Assembly (NCBI GenBank): GCA_019279435.1
Contig: JAAALK010000086.1
Location: forward strand, 2,356,001-2,420,000
Source: Zizania palustris
Taxonomy: Eukaryota; Streptophyta; Magnoliopsida; Poales; Poaceae
Direction: 5' to 3'
DNA: 64,000 nucleotides
Below, piece after piece: positions 11,530-21,052 of this stretch. The position numbers were made by a program, and so were the translations under genes. Position 1 is the first letter of the stretch, and every line of letters begins with the position of its first letter. The notes under the pieces were generated by a model that worked only from the letters and a program-made list of their open reading frames with translations, was not told the origin of the DNA and ran no database searches.

Positions 11530-11761
11530 TCTGATAGGTGGGTTCTACACGATCAAAATGTATAGTTGCACTTCTATGATGAATCTGGGTTAATTTACAT
11601 GACGAATATTTTCACTTCGTCATAGATGTACAAAGTGGCTGACGCCCATATCAAACATGCATGATGAATATGTTATAATCGTCATTAATATACCTTATTC
11701 TGTGACCAAATTTTGTATAGTCATTCTCAAATTGTCGTAGATGTAAGGATTTCTAGTAGTG
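11530..11761. mobile_element. CACTA (En/Spm) right terminus with subterminal repeats
   Basis: The segment ends GGATTTCTAGTAGTG, whose reverse complement starts CACTACTAGAAATCC, a typical grass CACTA terminus. Degenerate subterminal motifs (CGTCATAGATGTAC, CGTCATTAATAT, GTCGTAGATGTAAG) precede it. I could not find the matching left end, so element length is unknown; it may include the unrecognised gene at 9430-10741. Confidence 0.65.
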
Positions 11762-12209
11762 AACGGAGCCGAGCGAGGATGCGCTTCCCTAAGTAATTCT
11801 TCTGTTGCACTAGCATGTTTCACGTTAGAACGTAATGATCCATGATCCTATCACCCGCATGGTTCCTAGGCTAATGGGGTAAAATTTAGAATTATCGGCT
11901 AGCGTAGCCACCCCATATCCCAATAGTTGTAATAGAGCCTACGTGTGTAATGTTTGATCTAGATTGATCACGTATAGTGATACATGGTGGAAATAGATTG
12001 GATCTATTATTTTTGGCATTAGATTTTCAGAAGTTCCAGTTGGGAACCGGAAGTTCTGGGCCGAAATAATTTTTAATACAAATAGCTGTTTTCAAAAGTT
12101 TTGGGTTGGACTCGGAAGTTTCAGGTAAAATAATTCTCAAAACAGAAGGTTATTTTCAGAAGTTTCAAGTGTGACCTAGAAGTTTCGAGACTAATTAAAT
12201 TTGATATAG

Positions 12210-12214
12210 AAGGG
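12210..12214. repeat. Target-site duplication, left copy (AAGGG)
   Basis: AAGGG directly before TGAGAAACC matches AAGGG directly after CCAACA at 23020-23024, the 5-bp duplication expected of copia integrase. Confidence 0.93.
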
Positions 12215-14174
12215 TGAGAAACCAAGGGTTGGTTTCGGTGTTTTGTGATGAGTGATTGACTGGATTTTACCCTCTGTTCGAAGGGTACCTCCGGAGGGGC
12301 TTCGGAGGTGGTTCTCCGAAGGGTGTTCGGAGGTGTTTGCTTGCTGCAGCTGCGCAGCGGAGTGTGCCTATCGGAGGGGTCCGGCAGTACACGATGACTG
12401 GGTTCGTACCGATGGCTTCGGTACTTTGGGCGGTACACCGGAGTGTGTACCAGAGGTTGCTAACCCGGAGAGGTCTCCGGAGTACTGGATACACTTGTTT
12501 GCTTTTCTGTGGTGCGCAGGGACTTCGGAGGCGACGGACAGGGTTCGAGCCAGGTGAACCTGGGTCAAGCGGGAGGCTTGATGCCAGGGGAGCGGGGAGC
12601 TCCGTCACGGTGGCTGCGAAGGTGGTCTGGGTCGGTCCTCGGGTCGAGGCGTGCCAGGTGAAGGCAGAGAGTGCGGAGCGTGGCTCCGGCTGAAGGTACT
12701 CCGAGACAAAGTCCTCGGAGGTGAGGCACTTCGAAGGTACTCCGAATGGAGTGACTTTGGAGTTGGTGGATCAAGTCCTCTGCGGAGGCAAGGTATTCGA
12801 AGTGTGCTCCGGAAGGAGACATTCGAAGGTGGCCCGACGAAGGTCTCAGAAGTCGAGGCGCATCAAAGGCATGGTCCGGGTGAGGCTCGTCGAGGAGTGT
12901 GCTCGGAGTGAGGGACTGCGACAGAGTGCTCATGGAATGCTTCATGCGGAGGCCTTGGACGAAGGAGGGACTTCGAAGGGTGGTACTCCGAAGGTGGGGC
13001 TTCGGAGTGAGGATGACTTGAGGTGCTTCGGCCTGCATGGCTTCGGTACACGGACTGACGGAGTTCGAGCTGGGTGAAGCTGCGAAGCCGTGGTGGTCCA
13101 CTCCGGAGGTGTTGGTGCGAAGGCCCAAGGGGCTTTGACGGCTTCGGCTCAAAACCGTCACTGTATCGAAGGACTTCTTCGGCGGAGCGAAGGCCAACAG
13201 GCTGCAGGCTTCTCGCCGAAGCTACCGCACCCTCCGGTGCGAAGGGAGGTTCCAGAAGTCAACACTGTAAAGGCTGACACTGTCTGTTCTGAAAAAGGCT
13301 GACACTGTCCCCTCTGCAGCTGACAGAGAAGCCTCCAGAATAAAGGTGGACTACCTTTTGTACCCCTTAGTTCTGTAGAGACAAAACGAATGTAAACCCT
13401 AGGGGTAAAGTAGTCACTTCCTTAGGATGAAGCCGTGGGCTATAAATATGGGGGCTCGGTAGGTAACAAAAAACACTTTGAGCATTTACTGTTGAGCTCC
13501 TGTACACACAGACCTCGCTGGTTTTCATCCAGAGTTCAATATATTTTGTGTTCCTTGTTCAAGCGGCGAAGCCCTGCTTCTGTGTGTTTTTGCTTGAGCT
13601 CGCGTTGCATACCTCGCTAGTTTTTAGTTCACCGAAGCCTGTCTTGGTGAAGGGTGTTTTTCTCGCGAAGTGTGTTTTTCTGTGTGCTGTCGCTCTGTGT
13701 AACACGAGGCAAGACCTCGCTGTTTACTAGCGAAGCCCTGGTCGTATCCCGTAGTGCTTCTTGTGTCGAAGCCCTTAGCGTAGTCTTTTTGTGTGCGTGT
13801 AGACCTTCGCGTACGAAGCCCAGCACCAGTTGCTGTCGCCAAGTACTTGGTCAAAGTCCTCAGAGGGCTGTCCACTCTTGCGAAGGGTGAAGTGCGAAGC
13901 CTGCTCGAAGCACCCTGTGTGCGGAGCCTGCACTGACTAAGCAGAGTAGATTTCCGAGGGTTGTAAGTGGAGCGAAGTCTTCTTGGCTTCGAACTTTTGC
14001 TCCTCCGAAGCCTGTGTTCGAAGGTGTCGAAGTACCTCCGAACCAGACCTTCGAAGGTGGTGTTCGAAGCCTGTTCCGCAGAAGACAGAACTGAAACCGA
14101 AGGCTAGTTTTAGCCCGAAATTTTAAAAGCTCCCATTCACCCCCCCCCCTCTGGTCGCCATTTCCGGTCCAACA
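12215..14174 (+). repeat. 5' LTR of Sirevirus B (1960 bp)
   Basis: Starts TGAGAAACC and ends GGTCCAACA. U3 (12215 to about 13440) is crowded with GAAGG, CTTCGGAGG, TTCGAAGG and self-complementary cores (CCTCCGGAGG, CTCCGGAG, TTCGAA). The TATA box is at 13441-13448. A run of 10 C lies near the 3' end (16 C in the other LTR). Open frames inside are by-products of the repeats, not genes. Confidence 0.96.
13441..13448 (+). promoter_or_regulatory. TATA box of Sirevirus B 5' LTR
   Basis: TATAAATA preceded by CCGTGGGC. It lies downstream of the palindrome-rich U3, and transcription probably starts about 30 bp further on. The equivalent box in the 3' LTR is at 22279-22286. Confidence 0.7.
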
Positions 14175-14176
14175 AT

Positions 14177-14188
14177 TGGTATCAGAGC
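14177..14188 (+). promoter_or_regulatory. Primer binding site, complementary to initiator Met tRNA
   Basis: TGGTATCAGAGC two bases after the LTR end is the standard plant copia PBS pairing with the 3' end of tRNA-iMet; it primes minus-strand DNA synthesis. Confidence 0.93.
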
Positions 14189-14239
14189 TTGGTTAAGATC
14201 ACCAGTTGACCTTAACCGGTTTTGTGATCTGTTGGCGAC

Positions 14240-16702
14240 ATGGATAGAGGCAGTAAAATTCCTCTGTTCGATGGGACAGATTTTGCATACTGGAAGGTGC
14301 GCATGGAGGCTTACTTGTTAAGCCAAAGAAATGCAATTTGGGAGATTGTGGACTCACAATACTCCATCCCTGATACCCGCACCACTCAAACTGAAAAAGA
14401 TCAGTATATTGCCAACTCGAAGGCAAGGAACATACTGTTCATTGGGTTGAGTCGGAGTGAGTTTGATAGGGTGCAGCACCTTAGGACTGCTAGAGAAATT
14501 TGGACTACTCTCACTGTCTTTCATGAGGGCTCTGCTCAGATTAAGGCCAGGCGCCAAAGCACCTACAATCAACAGTATCAGCTGTTTGTGCAGGCACCTG
14601 GTGAATCTGTAGATGCCATGTTTTCTCGCTTTGACGCGATAGTGAGTAACTTGCGCTCCAACGGGACGCTTGCTTACAGTGATCACGATAGGGCTATCAA
14701 GCTTCTCTATGCTCTTGACCGTAGCATATGGGAAGTGAAGATATCCAGCATTGAGGAGTCCACAGGCTATGACACTCTAACCTGTGATGAACTCTTTAGC
14801 AAGCTGAAGTCCACAGAGATTGCCAAGGCATCTCTTGCTGTGCACAGAAGCTCTTTGCCACAACCATTGGCATTGGTTTCTAGCACTAGCCGTGGCACCA
14901 CTGCAGAACCAAGCACATCAGGCACTTGTGTTCTTGCAGATGGTTTTGCTTTGTCCTCCCTGGTCTCCGTCACAAAGGAGCAGGTGGACACTCTAGCCGA
15001 TGATGAGCTTGCTCTCATTGCCCGGAGGTTCACCCGCTTTCATCATGAGAGACGGGATCAGAGGAGAAGTGGTTTTAGTGGCTGCTATGAATGTGGCGAC
15101 ACCTCTCACATTAAGGCCAATTGCCCCAAGATCAAGAAGAGAGATGAGAGTGAGCGCCCCAAATACCACAAAAAGGAGAGGAAGCCTTTTGTGAAGGGCA
15201 AGCGCGGCAAGATGGCTAAGAAAGTAGCCAAGGCTGCTTCCAGAGCTTTTGTTGCTGCTCTCAGCGACATCGACACATCCTCAACTGAGGAGTCGAGCTC
15301 TGAGGAGGAGGAGTCCCCAAGGAAGGAGGACAAGAAGGACAAGAAGGGACGTGACTTCACCGGCCTTTGCTTCATGGCCGACAGCGATCACAGCGGCGAT
15401 GAGCTTGACTCATCTGAGGTAAACCTATCATCTGATCAGCTACTAATTAAATTAGATGAGCTGAATGAAGTAGTGCTTGGCCAGGATAGATTACTTGTGC
15501 AAGCCGCTAGAGAAAGAAAAGACCTTAGACTTAGGCTAGAAAATGTTTCTACTGAATATGCCATGCTTAAGTCTAAATTTGATGATGCTGAATGTAAATC
15601 ATGTTCTGTTGTCATGAGTGAGCTTGCTCAGTTGCGTTCTGTTCATGCTCAAACTCTTTCTGAGCTTGAGACTGCACAGAAGCAGCTTTTGGAGGTGGAT
15701 TCTAGACCTCATGATGTTATTGATTGCATGAACTGCTCTTTATTGCGCGATAGCATTAATTTACGTGATAAGCATGTTCATGATTTAGAGGCTAGATTGG
15801 AGAGGGCCGGTAGTTCTAAGGATGTGCAACCTGTTTGTGACACTTGCATCACTCTTAAGGACCAGCTAGGCACTGTCAGAGAGCGAGCGGAAAACCTCAT
15901 GTCCGAAAATGAATACCTTCTTTCTGTGGTTAACAAATGCACTGAGGGGAAGGGTAGGATGGATTTGCTCTTGGCCAAGACCAAGTTGTGTGCTGACAGA
16001 GCAGGGGTAGCTCTAGGTTTGGGTTTTGAGAGGATACCTTCAGACAGTAAGACCAAAACTGTTTTTACCTCTCCCACCACCCTAGAGAAAGAGAGAGCTC
16101 TGTTGGACACCCCATCAGCCAAAAAGCCTACCCATCCACCAAAGAAAACCACTCTTCCTGTCAAGAAAAATCCTCCCAAGAAAACCACTCAGAAGAAACC
16201 CAAGGAGCCTGTGAGAGTTGCTCCTGTGACCCATGAGAGTGCCCCCAGGAGATTGTTTCACTGTTTTTATTGTCAGCGGGCGGGTCATTTGATTGGTTTC
16301 TGTTTCCGTCGCATCAAGGATGAGCGACGTGCACAGGCGATGATCTATCAGGACATGCATTACCCATCTTTAGGTATGCATGAGTCTGAGTTTTACTCTC
16401 GTCCTGTTTTCGAGGCTCCTCGTGCTTCTCGGAGAGGTTTTGCTCCTCGAGGTGTTCACCATGTTCCATATGGTGGTAGACCTCGGGCGAGTAGCTTTGT
16501 ACCTCGTCAGAGTAGGAGACCTCGACATGCTTTGCGTTCTTTGCATGTAGGTAGACCTCGCACTTCACATCATTCTGATTTTCATGTGCGTAGACCGTCT
16601 ACTTTTACTGTGCCTACTACTCGTGTCACTCAGTGCTGGATGCCTCGTCATTATTTTACTCACCCCAGCACTGAGCGATCGAGACGTTCTTATCATGTGT
16701 AG
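14240..16702 (+). CDS. gag: Sirevirus B Gag (820 aa)
   Basis: Encodes the capsid/nucleocapsid precursor that forms cytoplasmic virus-like particles and binds element RNA. The N-terminus (IPLFDGTDFAYWKVRMEAYL) is the UBN2-type copia Gag domain, residues about 1-230. A CCHC zinc knuckle (CYECGDTSHIKANC) is at about residues 282-295, followed by a Lys/Ser/Glu-rich linker, a long coiled-coil part (about 390-600) and a Lys/Pro-rich stretch. A second CCHC motif (CFYCQRAGHLIGFC) is at about 675-688, then an Arg-rich tail. The size is typical of the large Sirevirus Gag. The start is the first ATG after the PBS leader. The frame ends at a single TAG (16700-16702) and continues in the same frame into protease, so Gag-Pol probably arises by readthrough. 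Confidence 0.93.
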   Translation: MDRGSKIPLFDGTDFAYWKVRMEAYLLSQRNAIWEIVDSQYSIPDTRTTQTEKDQYIANSKARNILFIGLSRSEFDRVQHLRTAREIWTTLTVFHEGSAQIKARRQSTYNQQYQLFVQAPGESVDAMFSRFDAIVSNLRSNGTLAYSDHDRAIKLLYALDRSIWEVKISSIEESTGYDTLTCDELFSKLKSTEIAKASLAVHRSSLPQPLALVSSTSRGTTAEPSTSGTCVLADGFALSSLVSVTKEQVDTLADDELALIARRFTRFHHERRDQRRSGFSGCYECGDTSHIKANCPKIKKRDESERPKYHKKERKPFVKGKRGKMAKKVAKAASRAFVAALSDIDTSSTEESSSEEEESPRKEDKKDKKGRDFTGLCFMADSDHSGDELDSSEVNLSSDQLLIKLDELNEVVLGQDRLLVQAARERKDLRLRLENVSTEYAMLKSKFDDAECKSCSVVMSELAQLRSVHAQTLSELETAQKQLLEVDSRPHDVIDCMNCSLLRDSINLRDKHVHDLEARLERAGSSKDVQPVCDTCITLKDQLGTVRERAENLMSENEYLLSVVNKCTEGKGRMDLLLAKTKLCADRAGVALGLGFERIPSDSKTKTVFTSPTTLEKERALLDTPSAKKPTHPPKKTTLPVKKNPPKKTTQKKPKEPVRVAPVTHESAPRRLFHCFYCQRAGHLIGFCFRRIKDERRAQAMIYQDMHYPSLGMHESEFYSRPVFEAPRASRRGFAPRGVHHVPYGGRPRASSFVPRQSRRPRHALRSLHVGRPRTSHHSDFHVRRPSTFTVPTTRVTQCWMPRHYFTHPSTERSRRSYHV

Positions 16703-19700
16703 GCGACAGGTCGAGGCTTGGAGGGCACGTGGATCATGGACTCCGGTTGTTCGCGCCACATGACTGGAGATGCAGCATGGTTCTCCAGCCTCACCACAAC
16801 CAAGCAAAGGGAACATATCACCTTCGGAAACAATCGAAGGAGCAGAGTGAAAGGTAAAGGTGTGGTAAGAATTAATTCAAACTTCACTCTCAAAGATGTT
16901 GCTTTGGTTGAAAACCTGGGATACAATTTGTTGTCTGTATCTCAGTTGCTTGATGAGGGCTTCGAAGTGCGATTTCATCGCGATACTTCGCAAGTGCTCA
17001 ATTCTGATGGCGTTGTGGTGTGTAAGATCTTTAGGGTTGGGAGAGTTTTTGGAGCTGATTTTTCAGTGTCATCTGGTTCTTCTCATTGTCTTGTTGCACA
17101 TTCAACTTCTGAGCTTTGGAAGTGGCATAGGAGACTAGGGCATATGAGCTTTGAATTGCTCGCTCGTTTGAGCGCCCTAGGTCTGATCCGAGGATTGCCC
17201 AAGCTCAAGTTTGAGAAGAATTTAGTTTGCGCTCCTTGTCGACATGGAAAAATGATTGCCGCTTCGCATTCGCCAGTCACCACAGTGATGACTGAACAGC
17301 CCGGAGAACTTCTCCATATGGACACTGTAGGTCCTTCTCGGGTTAGTTCTTTAGGCGGCAAGTGGTATGTTCTAGTTATTGTCGACGATTTCTCTCGCTA
17401 CTCTTGGGTCTTCTTTCTCGCCAGCAAGGACGAAGTGTTTTCACACTTTCAGAGCTTGGCTTTGAGACTTTTTACTGAACTCCCTGGTGCATTAAAATTC
17501 ATTCGAAGCGATAATGGCACCGAGTTCAAAAATAGTCTCTTTGTTGACTTTTGCATGGAGCATGGCATAGAACATCAATTCTCTGCTCCGCGGGTTCCTC
17601 AACAGAATGGTGTTGTTGAGAGGAAAAACCGCACTTTGGTTGAGATGGCTAGGACGATGCTTGATGAGCATAGGACTCCTAGAAAATTCTGGGCTGAGGC
17701 CATGAACACTGCTTGTTACATCTCAAACCAAATCTTCTTGCGCTCAATTTTAAATTTGACGTCTTATGAGCTGCGTTTTGGGAGACAGCCCAAGGTTACT
17801 CATCTTCGAGTTTTTGGCTGTCGCTGCTTTATCCTAAAACGTGGTAACTTGGATAAATTTGAGTCGCGATTTTCTGACGGGATCTTTTTGGGTTATACTA
17901 CTCATGGTCATTCTTACCGTGTTTATAACTTGGAAACTAACACTGTCATCGAGTCATGTGATGTGACTTTTGATGAATCAACCCCCTCTGTTAGTTCTGC
18001 TTTTGAACAGGCCAATGAACACGATATGGAACAGACCTTATTCGAAGACGAAGATCCCGGAGAATTCGAGGATGATCCCCTACTACTCTCGACATCGACC
18101 CCCGAAGCTGACCCCGCTTCTACTACTTCGGCACGAGGTCCCGAAGCGACTACCTCAACATCGGTCATCTTGGACCACTCCAACGCACAAGTTGAGGGGG
18201 AGACTGCATCCCGCCGCGAGGCTCCACATCATGTCCAAAGGATGCACCCTCCCGAGCAGATCATTGGTGAGCTTGATCAAAGGGTAACTCGTTCTCATGC
18301 CCATTTCACTAATGCTGCTTTTGTTGCTTCTTTTGAGCCTTTAGATGTTAGTCATGCACTTTCTGATTCTAGTTGGATCAATGCCATGCATGAGGAACTT
18401 GAAAATTTTGAGAGAAACCAAGTCTGGACTTTAGTTGATCCTCCACCAAATGTTCATTTCATTGGGACAAAATGGATTTTTAAAAATAAACAAGGAGAGG
18501 ATGGGACTATAGTTAGAAACAAGGCTAGACTTGTAGCTCAGGGCTTTTCTCAACTAGAAGGGATTGATTTTACTGAAACTTTTGCTCCTGTTGCTCGCCT
18601 TGAGGCCATTAGGATTTTGCTTGCCTTTGCGACATCCCGGGGATTCAAACTCTATCAAATAGATGTCAAAAGTGCTTTTCTTAATGGCTTCATAGGTGAA
18701 GATGTTTATGTAAAACAACCCCCTGGTTTTGAAAACCCCAAGTACCCACATAAAGTCCTTAAACTTCATAAGGCTCTTTATGGACTCAAGCAGGCCCCTC
18801 GGGCGTGGTATGATAGACTTAAGTCTTTTCTGCTTGAGCGAGGGTATTTAATGGGCTCTGTTGATAAAACTTTGTTTACTCTCAAGCATGGCAAAGATTT
18901 CCTCTTAGTTCAGATTTATGTGGATGATATCATCTTTGGTGGCTCTTCTCATGCTTTGGTTGTCGAGTTTGCAGATACCATGAGCAGGGAGTTTGAAATG
19001 TCAATGATGGGTGAACTCACCTTTTTCCTTGGTTTGCAAATCAAGCAAAGCAAACAAGGTACTTTTGTCCACCAGACAAAGTACACCAAGGACCTGCTCA
19101 AAAAGTTCGACATGTCCGATGCGAAGCCCCTCGCCACTCCAATGGCTACATCTGTAGCACTGGACCCTGACGAAGATGGAGAAGCCGTAGATCAGAAGGA
19201 GTTCCGGAGCATGATCGGCTCCCTCCTCTACTTGACTGCCACGAGGCCGGACATACACTTCGCAGTATGTCTGTGCGCTCATTTTCAGGCTTCGCCACGA
19301 GCATCGCACCGCCAAGCGGTTAAGCGCATTCTAAGGTATCTCAAACACACCCTTGAATTTGGCATATGGTATTCATCGTCCTCATCTTTATGTATTAGAG
19401 GTTATTCAGATGCGGATTTTGCTGGGTGTAGAATTGATAGGAAGAGTACCTCTGGTACTTGTCATTTTCTGGGTACTTCTTTGGTTTGCTGGTCTTCCCG
19501 CAAACAGTCTAGTGTTGCACAATCGACGGCAGAGGCCGAATATGTTGCTGCAGCTAGCTGTTGCTCTCAGATTTTGTGGATGGTTTCCACTTTGCGGGAT
19601 TTCGGGTTAGATTATAAGAGTGTTCCACTTTTCTGTGATAACACTAGTGCTATTTGTATTGCAAACAACCCGGTTCAGCACTCCAGAACCAAACACATTG

Positions 19701-19870
19701 ATGTACGGTATCATTTTCTCAGAGATCACAATGAGAAGGGTGATATTGAACTTCAATATGTTGATACCCAACACCAGCTTGCCGACATTTTTACAAAACC
19801 CCTCGATGCTTCTCGATTTGCTTACTTGCGTGGGGAACTTGGTATTTGTCATCCCTACGACATTTTGTGA
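16703..19870 (+). CDS. pol: Sirevirus B Pol: protease-integrase-RT-RNase H (about 1055 aa after the UAG)
   Basis: In frame with gag beyond one TAG. Numbering from 16718: protease DSGCSRHMTG (about 8-17), GAG-pre-integrase finger (HRRLGH, CAPC; about 128-175), integrase core with D about 202, D about 265 (RSDNG) and E about 300 (NGVVERKN), a long acidic linker, copia reverse transcriptase (about 570-815) with YVDD at about 733-736, and RNase H (about 890-1030, SDADFAG, STAEAEY, ADIFTKPLD). All catalytic residues are present and there is no internal stop. The order PR-IN-RT-RH defines Ty1/copia. The first ATG is inside the protease motif (16736), so independent initiation would lose protease. 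Known family role: processing, reverse transcription and integration of the element. Confidence 0.95.
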   Translation, partial: ATGRGLEGTWIMDSGCSRHMTGDAAWFSSLTTTKQREHITFGNNRRSRVKGKGVVRINSNFTLKDVALVENLGYNLLSVSQLLDEGFEVRFHRDTSQVLNSDGVVVCKIFRVGRVFGADFSVSSGSSHCLVAHSTSELWKWHRRLGHMSFELLARLSALGLIRGLPKLKFEKNLVCAPCRHGKMIAASHSPVTTVMTEQPGELLHMDTVGPSRVSSLGGKWYVLVIVDDFSRYSWVFFLASKDEVFSHFQSLALRLFTELPGALKFIRSDNGTEFKNSLFVDFCMEHGIEHQFSAPRVPQQNGVVERKNRTLVEMARTMLDEHRTPRKFWAEAMNTACYISNQIFLRSILNLTSYELRFGRQPKVTHLRVFGCRCFILKRGNLDKFESRFSDGIFLGYTTHGHSYRVYNLETNTVIESCDVTFDESTPSVSSAFEQANEHDMEQTLFEDEDPGEFEDDPLLLSTSTPEADPASTTSARGPEATTSTSVILDHSNAQVEGETASRREAPHHVQRMHPPEQIIGELDQRVTRSHAHFTNAAFVASFEPLDVSHALSDSSWINAMHEELENFERNQVWTLVDPPPNVHFIGTKWIFKNKQGEDGTIVRNKARLVAQGFSQLEGIDFTETFAPVARLEAIRILLAFATSRGFKLYQIDVKSAFLNGFIGEDVYVKQPPGFENPKYPHKVLKLHKALYGLKQAPRAWYDRLKSFLLERGYLMGSVDKTLFTLKHGKDFLLVQIYVDDIIFGGSSHALVVEFADTMSREFEMSMMGELTFFLGLQIKQSKQGTFVHQTKYTKDLLKKFDMSDAKPLATPMATSVALDPDEDGEAVDQKEFRSMIGSLLYLTATRPDIHFAVCLCAHFQASPRASHRQAVKRILRYLKHTLEFGIWYSSSSSLCIRGYSDADFAGCRIDRKSTSGTCHFLGTSLVCWSSRKQSSVAQSTAEAEYVAAASCCSQILWMVSTLRDFGLDYKSVPLFCDNTSAICIANNPVQHSRTKHIDVRYHFLRDHNEKGDIELQYVDTQHQLADIFTKPLDASRFAYLRGELGICHPYDIL

Positions 19871-21052
19871 GGGGGAGCTGATGTTAATTGTCTTGCATAT
19901 GCTCATTATGTGTGGAATTGCACTTACATCTTTTGCTATTATATGCCTGCTTTTAATTCAAAGAAATCATGTCAGCTCAGCTCTATGAAATATGTCTGGA
20001 ACGTTGGTTGTGCATGATGTTTTATTTTCTAAAATCAAAACTTGCTCACTACACAATCTTGTATCTAGCTTGTTTAGGCAGGACTGCTTCTAGCTATCTT
20101 TTATCTACTTGACAGCAAGACACTGTTCCTTGGATGCTAAAATTTGCAACTTGAAAAATGTGTTCTTTATTCATGGATACTCATCAAAATATTTAATTCA
20201 CCTGAATTAAAATCAACAATCCATGATTTGTCTGGTTTAAATGAAAAGATCCAGGAGGGTTTGTTTGTCGCACTACTCAATTCTAGACTGCTTACCATCG
20301 CACTTTGGTCTGAACTGGGATAGTGTAGTGTATACCAAAATCACCGCCTTAAGCTTCAGATGGCTTTCATGCCTAGGCTTGGCCTGATTGGAAAGTATAA
20401 GGTGGACAAACAAATAACCCCTGGCATTAAGAAAAGAACAACAAAATTAATCAATCATCAAGTTTGCTTTCAAAGCTCCTTTTTGGACAAGACTTGTCTG
20501 TCTAGGGTAGAAATTGTTAGCTTTGCGCAGTCCTTGCCTTCACATGTCTAGCTGCTATGATTAAGTGGTGATGCTGTTATTTCACAAATGACAAAATCAC
20601 ATGCCATCATCTTGTTTCACAGAATGTTACATTGAGCTGAGCACATGAACTTTGATATTACTATTGGCATATTTTTGCATTATATGTCTTTGCAATTCCA
20701 TTCTCTTCGAAGCTTTGCATCTTTTACATGCTCCTTGATGCTTGCATTGCCAAAGGGGGAGAAATTCCGGAGAGATTTGCTATGTTCTCTGCCGCAAGAA
20801 GGCATAATTTCGAAAAAGGGGAGAGATTTTTGACATAAAGGGGGAGAAAAATTTGCTTAACTCAGGGGGAGTTCTTTTCAAGGGGAGATTTGCCAAAGGG
20901 GCTTTTACTCTTTTACAAAGGGGGAGAAAAATTCTTTTACCAAGTGACATGATTTGGCTCTTTTCTGAGTTTTTATGGTCACTTGTGTGCTGAAATTTTT
21001 AAATTTTCTTGAACTTGGATTTGGTTGTCAATGCACTCATCAAGGGGGAGAT
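19871..21052 (+). other. Sirevirus B 3' untranslated region with conserved block and PPT array
   Basis: No ORF of note. 20244-20427 matches 4877-5067 of Sirevirus A. PPT-like A/G runs with GGGGAG occur near 20752, 20815, 20837, 20863, 20880, 20917 and 21041. The last one immediately precedes the 3' LTR and is the functional candidate for plus-strand priming; the others fit the known Sirevirus habit of repeated PPTs. Confidence 0.8.
21041..21052 (+). promoter_or_regulatory. Polypurine tract of Sirevirus B
   Basis: CAAGGGGGAGAT abuts the LTR start TGAGAAACC at 21053. It primes plus-strand DNA synthesis by the element's RT/RNase H. Confidence 0.88.

Noticed and set aside
11112..11761. Short CACTA from GCACTACTTTTTG (11112) to 11761
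   Set aside because: The left sequence agrees with the right terminus only for CACTACT, and no matching TSD is visible.
12252..13302. Many long open frames in both LTRs of Sirevirus B (for example 145, 210 and 118 codons)
   Set aside because: They are identical in 5' and 3' LTR, lie on both strands and consist of translated GAAG/CTTC repeats (Arg/Ser/Gly-rich). No domain and no independent gene signals.
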